Below are positions 19,822 through 28,256 of a DNA stretch of 64,000 nucleotides, piece by piece. A program made the position numbers and the translations under genes. The stretch's first letter is position 1; each line of letters starts with the position of its first letter. The notes under the pieces are model-generated. The model saw only the letters and a list, made by a program, of their open reading frames with translations, ran no database searches and was not told the DNA's origin. This stretch comes from Polyangiaceae bacterium UTPRO1 (GTDB lineage: Bacteria > Desulfobacterota > Binatia > UTPRO1): contig MWST01000006.1 in NCBI GenBank assembly GCA_002050235.1, forward strand, positions 122,220-186,219, read 5' to 3'.

Positions 19822-21468
19822 ATGAAGGGGCGACTCGACCGGAGGGCCGTGACGCCGCTGCTCGGCCTGGTCGTCCTCGCCTCGTGCTTCGGCGATCCGC
19901 CGCTCGCCTGGCCGCCGCGCGCGCCGGGTTCGCAGCGCGGCGGCGTGCTGTTCCTCGCCGCTCCCGACGACGTCCCGACCCTCGATCCGGCGCTCGGCTA
20001 CGACTCGCGCTCGTGGATGTACGAGCAGCACCTGTTCGAGACCCTGGTCACCTACGACGACGAAAGCCGTCTCGTACCCCAGCTCGCCGCCGGCTGGAGC
20101 ATCTCCGACGACGGCCGGTCCTACCGTTTCACCCTCCAGGCCGGCGTCACCTTCTCGGACGGCACCCGGCTCACCGCCGCCGACGCCGTCGGCAGCCTCG
20201 AGCGCGTGCTCGACCCCAAGACGCGCTCGCAGGGCGCCGAGTACTACCGCGGCATCCGCGGCGCCGCCGACTACGCCGCCGGCAGGTCGGAGCACGTGAC
20301 CGGACTCGCCGCGCCGGACGCGACGACGCTGACCGTCGCGCTCGACGAAGCGGACCCGCTCTTCCTCCACAAGATGGCGCTCCTCTTCGCCGCGGTCGTG
20401 CCCGCCGACTACGCCCGCCGCCTCGGCGACGACTTCACCGACCATCCGATCGGTAGCGGCCCCTTCGTCCTCCGCGAGTGGCGGCGCGGCGAACGCCTCG
20501 TCCTGGCGCGGAATCCGCGCTACCGCCGCAACGACCGGCCGTTCCTCGACGGCATCGTCGAGCAGTCCGGGGTCGACAGCGAGCTCGCGTGGCTGCAGTT
20601 CCTGAGCGGCGAGATCGACGTCGCCGGCATCCCGTCCGCCGACTTCCCCTCGATCCGGAGAGCGGCGGCGGCCGAGCGGCCGGGCCGGCTGATCAGCGGC
20701 GTCGCGCTGGTCACCAACTACCTGGGCTTCAATTGCGCCATGCCGCCCTTCGACGACCGGCGGGTGCGCCAGGCCTTGAACTACGCCGTCGACAAGGACG
20801 ACGTGATCGCCCTCCTGAGCGGCCGCGGCGTCGTCGCCACCAGCTTCGTGCCCCCCGGCATGCCCGGTTACACGAGCGCGACGCGCGGCTACCCGTACGA
20901 CCCGGAGCGCGCCCGCGCCCTCTTGCGCGAGGCGGGATTGGGTGCGGGCTTCGCTACCGAGCTCTGGACCCAGAGCAGCGATCTCGACCTCAAGATCGGG
21001 CAGAAGGTGCAGCACGATCTCGCGGCCGTCGGCGTCACCATGACGATGAAGCAGCTCGCGTGGAGCTCGTTCCTGGAGGCGATCCGGCAGCCGCGGAGAG
21101 TGCCCCTCTTCGATCTCGCCTGGTCGGCCGACTTCCCGGACCCGAGCAACTTCCTGGACGTGCTCTTCCAATCGGGCCGCAGCGACGCCAACAACCACAC
21201 CTTCTACGCAAACCCGACCTTCGACCGCCTGCTCGCGCGCGCCCGGCCGCTCACCGATCCGGCGGCGCGCAACCGCGCCTATGCCAAGGCCGAGCGTCTG
21301 CTCGTGGACGACGCGCCGGTGCTCCTCCTCTATCACCCGATCACCTACGTAATGCTGCAGCGGCGGGTCCACGGGTACGCGCTCCACCCGCTGCTGCCGG
21401 CGCGCTTCACCGACGTCTGGCTCGATCCCGAGCCGGCGCGCGATCAGGGAACCGGCGCCGGTTCGTAG
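19822..21468 (+). CDS. ABC transporter substrate-binding lipoprotein (peptide-type, SBP_bac_5)
   Basis: 548 residues. A lipoprotein signal (VVLASC, Cys about residue 24) anchors it to a membrane on the periplasmic side. The mature protein has the family 5 phrases DVPTLDPALGYD, LAAGWSISDDGRSYRFTL, GSGPFVLREW and NYAVDKDDV. It should capture an oligopeptide or similar solute for the two permeases upstream (10-base gap). No DppD/DppF ATPases follow; instead the gene's last 25 bases overlap the convergent NRDE gene. Confidence 0.93.
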   Translation: MKGRLDRRAVTPLLGLVVLASCFGDPPLAWPPRAPGSQRGGVLFLAAPDDVPTLDPALGYDSRSWMYEQHLFETLVTYDDESRLVPQLAAGWSISDDGRSYRFTLQAGVTFSDGTRLTAADAVGSLERVLDPKTRSQGAEYYRGIRGAADYAAGRSEHVTGLAAPDATTLTVALDEADPLFLHKMALLFAAVVPADYARRLGDDFTDHPIGSGPFVLREWRRGERLVLARNPRYRRNDRPFLDGIVEQSGVDSELAWLQFLSGEIDVAGIPSADFPSIRRAAAAERPGRLISGVALVTNYLGFNCAMPPFDDRRVRQALNYAVDKDDVIALLSGRGVVATSFVPPGMPGYTSATRGYPYDPERARALLREAGLGAGFATELWTQSSDLDLKIGQKVQHDLAAVGVTMTMKQLAWSSFLEAIRQPRRVPLFDLAWSADFPDPSNFLDVLFQSGRSDANNHTFYANPTFDRLLARARPLTDPAARNRAYAKAERLLVDDAPVLLLYHPITYVMLQRRVHGYALHPLLPARFTDVWLDPEPARDQGTGAGS

Positions 21469-22196
21469 GCCCGCTCACAGGGCGGACCGTCGGCGAACCA
21501 GTGCTGCCAGCGGCCGCCGTCGTCGAGAAGCAAGAGAGACGAAGAGCGCGTGCCGAAAGGTCCCGCGTGCACGCAGATCGCGCCGAGCGCGTCCGGGAGC
21601 CGCGGGTCGAGCGCCAGGGAGTGGTCGGCGACCACCGCATGCAGGGCGGCGCGCAAGGCGGCGCGATCGCGCTGCCGCACGAACGCGTCACCGGCGGCGG
21701 CGAAGCGAACGTGCGAGCGGGCGATCTTCGGACAGGTAGGATCGTCGACGTCGAGGTTGCTGACGAGGTGCAGCCCGGGTGCGAGGGGTGTGATCCGCAT
21801 CTCGTCTTCGTGGTTTTGCGCCACCCACGCCTCGCCGCGATCGGCGACCAGGAGGTTGAAGGGGTTGTAGGCGGCCGCCGGCAATGCCGCCACTACCGAT
21901 CGCGCCGCCGCCGCCGATCCCGCCGCCAGAGCCGCGAGCGGCAGACCGCCGCGCGAGCGCCTGGTCGGCACCGGCGCCGCTCCGGTGCGGCGATTGAGAA
22001 CGCCAGCAACGACGCCGCCGGCGGCGATCGCCAGCCATGTGCCCCCGGCGCGGAGATCCCGTCCGCCGACGACGCGCGGCGTAGTCTCGAGGAGCTCCGG
22101 ACCGGTCGCCGCCCGCTCGAAGAACTCGTCGCGATTGGCGGCGATGACGAGCGGCAGCCCCGGGAGCGAACGGACGTAGATCGCGAGCGTGCACAC
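21444..22196 (-). CDS. NRDE family protein (TANGO2-like)
   Basis: 250 residues. The GTG start at 22196 gives the N-terminus M-C-T-L-A, the family rule, in which Cys2 is thought to become the N-terminal nucleophile; IAANRDEFFERA (about 19-30) is the name-giving NRDE motif and GTWLAI follows. Function in bacteria is unknown; eukaryotic TANGO2 is linked to haem and lipid metabolism. The gene is divergent from the MoxR gene (57 bases apart), and its 3' end overlaps the binding-protein gene by 25 bases. Confidence 0.9.
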   Translation of the reverse strand: MCTLAIYVRSLPGLPLVIAANRDEFFERAATGPELLETTPRVVGGRDLRAGGTWLAIAAGGVVAGVLNRRTGAAPVPTRRSRGGLPLAALAAGSAAAARSVVAALPAAAYNPFNLLVADRGEAWVAQNHEDEMRITPLAPGLHLVSNLDVDDPTCPKIARSHVRFAAAGDAFVRQRDRAALRAALHAVVADHSLALDPRLPDALGAICVHAGPFGTRSSSLLLLDDGGRWQHWFADGPPCERAYEPAPVP

Positions 22197-22215
22197 TAAC
22201 GGGCTATATACACAA

Positions 22216-22244
22216 TTGTCCGAGCAAAACCGGCATGGTAGCGT
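22216..22244 (+). promoter_or_regulatory. Promoter of the MoxR-CoxE operon
   Basis: TTGTCC (22216-22221), 17-base spacer, TAGCGT (22239-22244). The ATG at 22254 is 9 bases beyond the -10 element, so the leader is only about 2-3 bases. The 57-base divergent spacer (22197-22253) is AT-rich for this genome and contains the palindrome ACAATTGT at 22213-22220 overlapping the -35 element. Confidence 0.5.
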
Positions 22245-22253
22245 CCGCGCTCC

Positions 22254-23219
22254 ATGTTTTCCTCGATCCCGGACGTCATCGAGCGCTTCGCGCGCCGGCA
22301 CTACATCTGTAATCGCAACATCGCGACCGTCGTCTATCTGGCGAGCCGCCTCCAGAAGCCGATCCTGGTCGAAGGGCCGGCGGGCGTCGGCAAGACGGAG
22401 CTCGCCAAGGTGCTGGCGGGCGCCTTGGACCGCGAGCTCATCCGGCTCCAGTGCTACGAAGGCCTCGACGAGTCGAAGGCGCTCTACGAGTGGGAGTACG
22501 CCAAGCAGCTCCTCTACACGCAGATACTCAAGGACAAGATCGGCGAGGTGATCGCCGGCGCCCCGAGCCTGAAGGAAGCGGTGGAGCGCGTCGCGGCCCA
22601 GGACGACGTCTTCTTCTCGGAGCGCTTCATCGTGCCCCGGCCGCTGCTGCGGGCGATCACGGCACCGGCGCCGGTCGTCCTCCTCATCGACGAGATCGAC
22701 AAGGCCGACACCGAGTTCGAGGCCTTCCTGCTCGAGGTGCTGTCGGATTTCCAGGTCAGCGTCCCCGAGCTCGGGACGATCAAGGCCAAGCACGTGCCTC
22801 TCGTCGTGCTGACGAGCAACAACGCCCGCGAAATGTCCGACGCCCTCAAGCGCCGCTGCCTGCACCTCTACATCGACTTTCCCGATCCGGAACAGGAGCG
22901 GGCGATCATCCTCCTCAAGGTCCCCGGCGTCGCCGAGCGGCTGGCCCGCGAGGTCGCCGAGGTGGTGCAGGCGATCAGGAAGCTCGACCTCAAGAAGGCG
23001 CCGAGCATCAGCGAGACTCTCGACTGGACGCGGGCGCTGACGCTGCTCAACCTCGACACCCTCGATGCCGGGCTCGTCGACGACACGTTCAGCGCCATCC
23101 TCAAGTACGAGGGCGACATCCGCAAGGCACAGGCGGAGATCAAAGAACACGTCGCCAAAGCGCGCGCGGCAGCGCTCGCGGCGCCGGCGGGCGCACCCGA
23201 CGCCAACGTCCGCCACTAG
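22254..23219 (+). CDS. MoxR-type AAA+ ATPase
   Basis: 321 residues. Walker A GPAGVGKTELAK (about 41-52), Walker B LLIDEIDKAD (about 143-152), sensor region LTSNNAREMSDALKRRC with an arginine pair. MoxR ATPases act as chaperones that assemble or activate enzyme complexes, usually with a VWA-domain partner. The next gene, 12 bases on, encodes such a VWA protein of CoxE type, so the two almost surely work as a pair. What client they serve is not shown: no CO-dehydrogenase or other metalloenzyme gene is adjacent. The C-terminus is an Ala-rich tail. Confidence 0.94.
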   Translation: MFSSIPDVIERFARRHYICNRNIATVVYLASRLQKPILVEGPAGVGKTELAKVLAGALDRELIRLQCYEGLDESKALYEWEYAKQLLYTQILKDKIGEVIAGAPSLKEAVERVAAQDDVFFSERFIVPRPLLRAITAPAPVVLLIDEIDKADTEFEAFLLEVLSDFQVSVPELGTIKAKHVPLVVLTSNNAREMSDALKRRCLHLYIDFPDPEQERAIILLKVPGVAERLAREVAEVVQAIRKLDLKKAPSISETLDWTRALTLLNLDTLDAGLVDDTFSAILKYEGDIRKAQAEIKEHVAKARAAALAAPAGAPDANVRH

Positions 23220-23231
23220 GGGCGGGCGCCG

Positions 23232-24641
23232 GTGGACGAGACGGTCATCGGCTTCGTAGGCTTGCTGCGCCGAAACGGCGTCCGGGTCTCGATCGCCGAG
23301 AGCATGGACACGTTCCATGCCCTCGATCTGGTCGGGCTTGGAACGCGCGCCGCGGTGAAGGATACGCTGCGCGCGACGCTGGTGAAGCGCGGCGCCGACC
23401 TGCCGGCGTACGATCGGCTCTTCGATCTCTATTTTTCCGGCATCGGCGAGATCGTGAAGGACGCCGAGTCGCGATCGAGAGCAGCGCTCGATCTCGATCC
23501 GGCCGAGTACCAGGAGCTCATCGAGGCGCTCGCGCGCTTCCTGGAAGAGCAGGGGATCGAACTCTCGGAGCTGGCGCGGGCGCTGCTCCGGCAGGACTCG
23601 GCGCGGCTCGAGCGCCTGCTGCGCGACGCCGCGAAGCAGGCGGGCGTGCAGCGCATCGAACGCCCTTTCCAGGAAGGTCAGTTCGCACAAGGAATGCAGG
23701 AGGCGCTCGGCGTCGGGGGCGCCGCCCGCGAGCTGCAGCTCATAGGCGACGCGCTCGGAGCAGGGGATCCCGACCCCCGACGGCAACGGCTGTCCCGCTT
23801 CGTCGAACGCCGTCTGCAGGAGCTCCAGGAGATGATCCGCCGCCTGATCCGCGGCGAGCTCGAGCAGCGCGACCTCGGACAGCGTGACGCCGCCCGCGTC
23901 CAGCAGCTCGCCGAGAAGAGCTTCTACTATCTCTCGGAGGACGAGATCCGGCGGATGAAGGAGGCGGTGGCCAAGCTCGCGCAGCGGCTCAAGAACGTGC
24001 TCGCCGTGAAGCGGCGGAGCGCGCGCAGAGGCAAGTTCGACGTCAAGGATACCCTGCGGAAGAACCTCCAGTACGGCGGCGTACCCTTCAAGATCCGCTT
24101 CGACCGCCGCAAGCGCGTGAAACCCCAGATCGTGGTGCTCTGCGACGTCTCCGACTCGGTGCGCAACGTCTCGCGCTTCATGCTGCAGCTCGTCTACTCG
24201 CTGCAGGACCTGTACTCGAAGGTACGGTCGTTCATCTTCGTGAGCGACATCGGCGAGATCACGAAGCTCTTCGAGGAGCACGAGATCCATCAGGCGATCG
24301 ACCAGGCGATCCGCGGCAACGTGATCAACGTCTACGCTCATTCCGACTTCGGGCGCGCCTTCCGCACGTTCCACCGCGAGCATCTGGCGGCGATCACGCG
24401 CCATACCACGGTCATCGTCCTCGGCGACGCGCGCAACAACTACAATCTGCCGCACGAGTGGGCGCTCCGGGAGATCAAGCAACGCGCGAAGCAGCTCATC
24501 TGGCTCAATCCAGAGAGCCGCATGACCTGGGGCTTCGGCGATAGCGAGATGGACCGCTACCAGCCGTACTGCGACGTCGTCGAGGAGTGCCGCAACCTGA
24601 ATCAGCTCTACCGCGTCGTCGACCGCATCGTCGTCGGCTGA
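23232..24641 (+). CDS. CoxE-like VWA domain protein
   Basis: 469 residues from a GTG start. The N-terminal 250 residues are helical and charged. From about 300 there is a von Willebrand A domain with the MIDAS motif D-V-S-D-S (VVLCDVSDSVRNVS, about 302-315) and the later GDARNNYN and WLNPESRMTWGFGDSEM segments typical of the CoxE family. In the carbon monoxide oxidation system CoxE works with the MoxR ATPase CoxD to mature the active-site cluster; orphan pairs are widespread. It forms an operon with the MoxR gene 12 bases upstream. Confidence 0.93.
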   Translation: MDETVIGFVGLLRRNGVRVSIAESMDTFHALDLVGLGTRAAVKDTLRATLVKRGADLPAYDRLFDLYFSGIGEIVKDAESRSRAALDLDPAEYQELIEALARFLEEQGIELSELARALLRQDSARLERLLRDAAKQAGVQRIERPFQEGQFAQGMQEALGVGGAARELQLIGDALGAGDPDPRRQRLSRFVERRLQELQEMIRRLIRGELEQRDLGQRDAARVQQLAEKSFYYLSEDEIRRMKEAVAKLAQRLKNVLAVKRRSARRGKFDVKDTLRKNLQYGGVPFKIRFDRRKRVKPQIVVLCDVSDSVRNVSRFMLQLVYSLQDLYSKVRSFIFVSDIGEITKLFEEHEIHQAIDQAIRGNVINVYAHSDFGRAFRTFHREHLAAITRHTTVIVLGDARNNYNLPHEWALREIKQRAKQLIWLNPESRMTWGFGDSEMDRYQPYCDVVEECRNLNQLYRVVDRIVVG

Positions 24642-24682
24642 GGGCGCCGCCCGCAGCGCACGCGGTCTGCAGTCGTTGGGGA

Positions 24683-24711
24683 TTGACGTCCCGAACCCCT
24701 TTTGGCATCAA
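24683..24711 (+). promoter_or_regulatory. Probable promoter for the DUF151 gene
   Basis: TTGACG (24683-24688), 17-base spacer, CATCAA (24706-24711), the latter inside a short palindrome GGCAT-CA-ATGCC (24704-24715). A start here would fall near 24718, which rules against an ATG at 24711 and supports the ATG at 24735. The -10 match is weak. Confidence 0.4.
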
Positions 24712-24734
24712 TGCCTTGGACCTTCGGACGAGGC

Positions 24735-25250
24735 ATGGGCCGCGATAATTTCATTCAGATGACGGTCGGCGGCCTCACGCTCGACCCGGTCACCAAGACC
24801 CCGATCGTCATTCTCAAGGACCCCGACAACAAGCTGAACCTGCCGATCTGGATCGGCTTGCTCGAAGCCACCGCCATGGCGACCGAGCTCGAAGGCATCA
24901 AGATGGCGCGGCCGATGACGCACGATCTCCTGAAGCGGGTCATCGGCGACCTCGACGCCACAGTCGAGCGCATCGAGGTCACCGACCTCAAGGACAACAC
25001 CTACTTCGCGCTGATCTATCTTCAGATCGGCGATCGCGAGCTCACGATCGACTCCCGCCCGAGCGACGCCATCTCGCTGGCGCTGCGAACGAAGAGCCCC
25101 ATCTGGGTGGCGAAGAAGGTGCTCGAGGCATCCAGCGTCCTGCAGCAGATGGAGGAGGGGAAGGAGCAGAACCTCTCCAACGTCTCGCGCGACAAGTGGG
25201 CGGAGATCCTCGAGAAGATGGCTCCCGAAGACTTCAAGTACAAAATGTAG
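24735..25250 (+). CDS. DUF151 bifunctional nuclease family protein
   Basis: 171 residues from ATG 24735. The family core is clear: QMTVGGLTLDPVTKTPIVIL, LPIWIGLLEATAMATELE, and DSRPSDAISLALRTKSPIWV. Members are related to plant bifunctional (DNase/RNase) nucleases and are common, poorly studied bacterial proteins. The ATG at 24711 is an alternative but would overlap the -10 element. The YfgM-like gene follows within 70 bases and may share its transcript. Confidence 0.93.
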   Translation: MGRDNFIQMTVGGLTLDPVTKTPIVILKDPDNKLNLPIWIGLLEATAMATELEGIKMARPMTHDLLKRVIGDLDATVERIEVTDLKDNTYFALIYLQIGDRELTIDSRPSDAISLALRTKSPIWVAKKVLEASSVLQQMEEGKEQNLSNVSRDKWAEILEKMAPEDFKYKM

Positions 25251-25316
25251 CGGATGCGGGCGCGCGAGCGTTCCGGCCGCTCGGACGCTTCGACGCTGCG
25301 CCCTGATCGGAGACCC

Positions 25317-26024
25317 GTGGCGCGCACCGAACAACGACTCACCCGGAAAGACCTGCGTCAACCCGACGAGTTCCAGACGCTCAGCCGTCAGGCGCTCGAT
25401 TTCGTCGAGGCCAACCGCAACGCGGTCATTGCGGTGCTGGCGGCGCTGATCGTGGCGTTGCTCGCCATAGTCGCGTACCGCATGATCAGCGAGAATCGCG
25501 AAGCCAGCGCCTCCGCCGCGTACGCCGAGGCCCGAGCGCTCCTCACGGCGAAAAGCTACGGCGAGGCAGCGATCAAATTCGCGGACGTCGCGAGCCGCTA
25601 CGGCGGCACCAGTTACGGGACGCTGGCGATCCTGGAGCGCGGCAACGCGCTCCTGCTCGCCGACCAGCCCGCGGACGCCGCCGCCGCATACGACAAGTTC
25701 CTGCGCAGCTCGCCGCGGACGCCGTACCTGCGCCAGATAGCGCACGTTCAACTCGGCTACGCCCAGGAGAAGCTCGGACAATCGGCCGACGCCGAACGCG
25801 CGTTCGCGACCGCGGCAGCCGAGCCCGGACCGTTCACTGCCGAGGCCATCTTCGGCGCCGCTCGCAACGCCGAGGACGCCGGCAGCCTCGACAAGGCCAA
25901 GGACTTCTACGCCGAGCTGCTCGCCAAGCACCCGGCGTCGACGTATCGCGACGTCGCCAGCGCCCGCTTGATCGAGCTGGGCGGCACCATCCCGACCCCG
26001 CAGACCGAGGACAACGTCCGATAA
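25317..26024 (+). CDS. YfgM-like tetratricopeptide membrane protein
   Basis: 235 residues from GTG 25317 (ribosome site CGGAGA just upstream); an in-frame ATG at 25254 would add 21 Arg/Ser-rich residues. A cytoplasmic stretch TRKDLRQPDEFQ leads to one transmembrane helix (about 37-57), then TPR-like helices carry the rest of the protein on the outer side of the membrane (KSYGEAAIKFADVASRY, AAAYDKFLRSSP, KDFYAELLAKHPAS). E. coli YfgM associates with the Sec translocon and periplasmic chaperones, so a similar envelope role is likely. It ends in a convergent hairpin at 26040. Confidence 0.82.
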   Translation: MARTEQRLTRKDLRQPDEFQTLSRQALDFVEANRNAVIAVLAALIVALLAIVAYRMISENREASASAAYAEARALLTAKSYGEAAIKFADVASRYGGTSYGTLAILERGNALLLADQPADAAAAYDKFLRSSPRTPYLRQIAHVQLGYAQEKLGQSADAERAFATAAAEPGPFTAEAIFGAARNAEDAGSLDKAKDFYAELLAKHPASTYRDVASARLIELGGTIPTPQTEDNVR

Positions 26025-26039
26025 GCGGGATTATGTTGC

Positions 26040-26074
26040 CTGAAGGGTCCGAGCGGACTCGCCGCACCCTTCAG
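26040..26074. terminator. Bidirectional hairpin between convergent genes
   Basis: CTGAAGGGT (26040-26048) is the perfect reverse complement of ACCCTTCAG (26066-26074), with a 17-base loop that can fold further. It sits between the + gene ending at 26024 and the - gene ending at 26071, overlapping the latter's stop codon. No run of T follows on either strand, so it is terminator-like rather than a textbook intrinsic terminator. Confidence 0.55.
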
Positions 26075-26691
26075 CGCGAGCGGCGCGGCGGCGGCTCCGA
26101 GAGCTCCGCTGCCGCCTCGGACGGGCGGAACTTCCGCGCCATGCGCTCGCGCAGCCGCTCCAGCGCTTCCCGCGCCGCGTCGTCCTTGGGATTCGCCGCC
26201 GCCGCCCGCTCGTAGTACGCCAGTGCGCTCGGCTCGCGCCCTTCCTGCTGTGCCATGGCTCCGAGCGCCTTCAGCGCCTCGCCGTCCTCCCGCAGCACCT
26301 CGTTGGCGCGCACGAAGAACGCCGTCGCGCCGGCGAAGTCCCCGCGTCCGTAGCAGGCGCGCCCGAGTCCCTTCAGAGCCGCGCCGTTCAGCGGGAAGAT
26401 CTTGAGCGCCTCCTCGAGCTGCCCGAGCGCCGCACCCGGCCGCGCCCGGCCGGCGAGATCGCGCGCCAGGCGCACCAAGTTGTCGCTCTCGGCCTGGAAG
26501 TCCGGCAGCTCGACGCGCACGCGCATCCGCTGGCCTTCGACGACCGCGGACTTCACGGCCACCTTGGCTCCGAGATACTCGCGCAGGCTCCGCCGCATCT
26601 CGCGTTCGTCGCCCGGATCGAGGAAGAGCCGACCCAGCCCGTCGTGCTTGTGATCTTCCAGGTGGATCAGGAGGTCGAGGATCTTCTTCAT
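26071..26691 (-). CDS. Tetratricopeptide-repeat protein
   Basis: 206 residues. Residues 1-75 are a non-repeat N-terminal domain (MKKILDLLIHLEDHKHDGLG, then VEGQRMRVRVELPDF). Residues about 85-185 carry two to three TPR units (GQLEEALKIFPLNGAALKGLG, AYYERAAAANPKDDAAREAL split across helices). The C-terminus is basic and Pro-rich. Probably a protein-protein adaptor; no specific function. It starts 9 bases after the dgt stop, so it is co-transcribed with dgt, and ends at the hairpin 26040-26074. Confidence 0.8.
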   Translation of the reverse strand: MKKILDLLIHLEDHKHDGLGRLFLDPGDEREMRRSLREYLGAKVAVKSAVVEGQRMRVRVELPDFQAESDNLVRLARDLAGRARPGAALGQLEEALKIFPLNGAALKGLGRACYGRGDFAGATAFFVRANEVLREDGEALKALGAMAQQEGREPSALAYYERAAAANPKDDAAREALERLRERMARKFRPSEAAAELSEPPPRRSR

Positions 26692-26700
26692 CGACGGCTT

Positions 26701-27864
26701 TCAGACGCGCTCGTCCGGATCGAAGAGCTTGCGGTATTCGTCGAAGGCGAAACGATCGGTCATGCCGGCGATGTAGTCGGCCACGACTCGCGGCTTCGGG
26801 TCGTCCACATCGATCCTCTGGTACACGTGCGGCGGCATCTGCTGCGGCTCCTCCATGTATGTCTGGAAGAGCGCGGTCATCACGCGCTGCGCCTTCACGG
26901 TCATGCGCGTGACCCGGTGGTGGCGGTAGAGCCGGTCGAGAAGCACGCCCTTGAGCTCGCGATTGTGCTCGGCCACGACCGGGCTCAATCCCGCGAGCCG
27001 CACGGGACAAGCGCGAACGTCGGCGAGCGTGCGGATACCGTGCTCCGCGATTCGCTCCAGGATCGCCGCGATCATGTCGGTCACCAGGCGATCGATGATG
27101 CGCCGGACGGTCTGATAGCGCTGGATGCTCTCGCTCGCGTCGCCGTGCTCGCGGCGCACCGCTTCGCGCGCTTCCGTCCACAAGGTCGCGGACGCGAGAT
27201 CGCGCTCCTCGAGCATCCCGGACTTCAGCCCGTCGTCGATGTCGTGGGAATTGTAGGCGATCTCGTCGGCGAAATCGACGATCTGTGCCTCCAGGACCGG
27301 CTGCACTTCGGGCGCGAATTGCCGGACGAGCGGACGATCGTACTCCGACGAGTGCTTCACGATCCCCTCCCGCACCTCCCAGCTCAGGTTGAGCCCGGGA
27401 AAACCGGGATAACGCTCTTCGAGGAGGTCGACGATGCGCAGGCTCTGGGCGTTGTGCTCGAAGCCGCCATACGGCTCCATCAGCTTGTCGAGGACCCGTT
27501 CGCCGGCATGGCCGAACGGGGTATGACCGAGATCGTGGGACAGCGCCACGGCCTCTCCGAGATCCTCGTTCAGCCCGAGCACGCGACAGAGGGTGCGCGT
27601 GATCTGTCCCGCCTCGATCGAGTGCGTGAGCCGGGTCCGGTAATAATCGCCCTCGTGGTTGACGAAGACCTGCGTCTTGTATTCGAGCCGACGGAACGCC
27701 GTGCTGTGGATGATACGGTCGCGATCGCGCTGGAACGGCAACCGGAACGGATGCTCGGACTCGGCGTGGACCCGACCTCGGGTATCGCTACTGCGGGTTG
27801 CGTACGCGGCGAGACTTTCGTCCTCCCGGCGCCGCAGCTCGTCGCGCAAGCTATCGAGGTTCAT
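26701..27864 (-). CDS. dgt: dGTPase-family deoxyguanosinetriphosphate triphosphohydrolase-like protein
   Basis: 387 residues. HD-domain metal site in RLTHSIEAGQITRTL and SHDLGHTPFGHAGE; the N-terminus SEHPFRLPFQRDRDRIIHS and FRRLEYKTQVF are characteristic of the deoxynucleotide triphosphohydrolase-like group. These enzymes remove the triphosphate from dNTPs, controlling pools or limiting phage. The ATG at 27864 is preferred: earlier starts would run into the divergent gene at 27987. The length is that of the short 'dGTPase-like' clade (about 380), not E. coli Dgt (about 505). A promoter lies at 27885-27914. Confidence 0.93.
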   Translation of the reverse strand: MNLDSLRDELRRREDESLAAYATRSSDTRGRVHAESEHPFRLPFQRDRDRIIHSTAFRRLEYKTQVFVNHEGDYYRTRLTHSIEAGQITRTLCRVLGLNEDLGEAVALSHDLGHTPFGHAGERVLDKLMEPYGGFEHNAQSLRIVDLLEERYPGFPGLNLSWEVREGIVKHSSEYDRPLVRQFAPEVQPVLEAQIVDFADEIAYNSHDIDDGLKSGMLEERDLASATLWTEAREAVRREHGDASESIQRYQTVRRIIDRLVTDMIAAILERIAEHGIRTLADVRACPVRLAGLSPVVAEHNRELKGVLLDRLYRHHRVTRMTVKAQRVMTALFQTYMEEPQQMPPHVYQRIDVDDPKPRVVADYIAGMTDRFAFDEYRKLFDPDERV

Positions 27865-27884
27865 GAGAGACACGAAAGATCGGT

Positions 27885-27914
27885 ACCCTACACCAGGCCT
27901 CCGCGCCGGTTCAA
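27885..27914 (-). promoter_or_regulatory. Promoter of the dgt-TPR operon
   Basis: On the minus strand TTGAAC (27914-27909), 18-base spacer, TAGGGT (27890-27885), giving a leader of roughly 14 bases before the dgt ATG at 27864. Confidence 0.45.
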
Positions 27915-27986
27915 CGAACACCTCGCTATCGCAAGACGCCCGCCCCTGGCCGGGATCCTGACACGCCGAGCGTCGTATGCTACCCG

Positions 27987-28256
27987 GTGCCTCCGGTGAA
28001 GCGACTCGCCGGCGTCCTCCTCCTCGTGCTCCCGTGGGCCGCAGTCGCGACCGGCGGAGCGGCACGCGATCGCACCGAGGTCCGCATCGAGCACCTCGAC
28101 GGCAGCGGCACGAAGACGATCGTCGACCTGAATCCGGACGTTCCCGGCGCCGCCGAGTTCATCCGCACGACGCCAGGGCCGATTCCGGCGCCGGGAGAGC
28201 TGATCCTACCGCCGAGCGCTACACCGACCCGCTCTCCCGCACCGCAGCTAGACTGA
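27987..28256 (+). CDS. Small secreted hypothetical protein
   Basis: 89 residues from a GTG start (a second GTG lies three codons on). A signal peptide of about 25 residues (KRLAGVLLLVLPWAAVATG) is followed by a short polar segment (TEVRIEHLDGSGTKTIVDL) and a Pro-rich tail. No family recognised. A TATGCT box lies 5 bases before the start. Its last 9 bases overlap the convergent peroxiredoxin gene. The clean signal peptide argues that it is real. Confidence 0.6.
   Translation: MPPVKRLAGVLLLVLPWAAVATGGAARDRTEVRIEHLDGSGTKTIVDLNPDVPGAAEFIRTTPGPIPAPGELILPPSATPTRSPAPQLD

Noticed and set aside
24702..24720. Sigma-54-like TGGCAT...TTGG before the DUF151 gene
   Set aside because: The GG and the following G pair are not at the required 10-base spacing and no GC is present.
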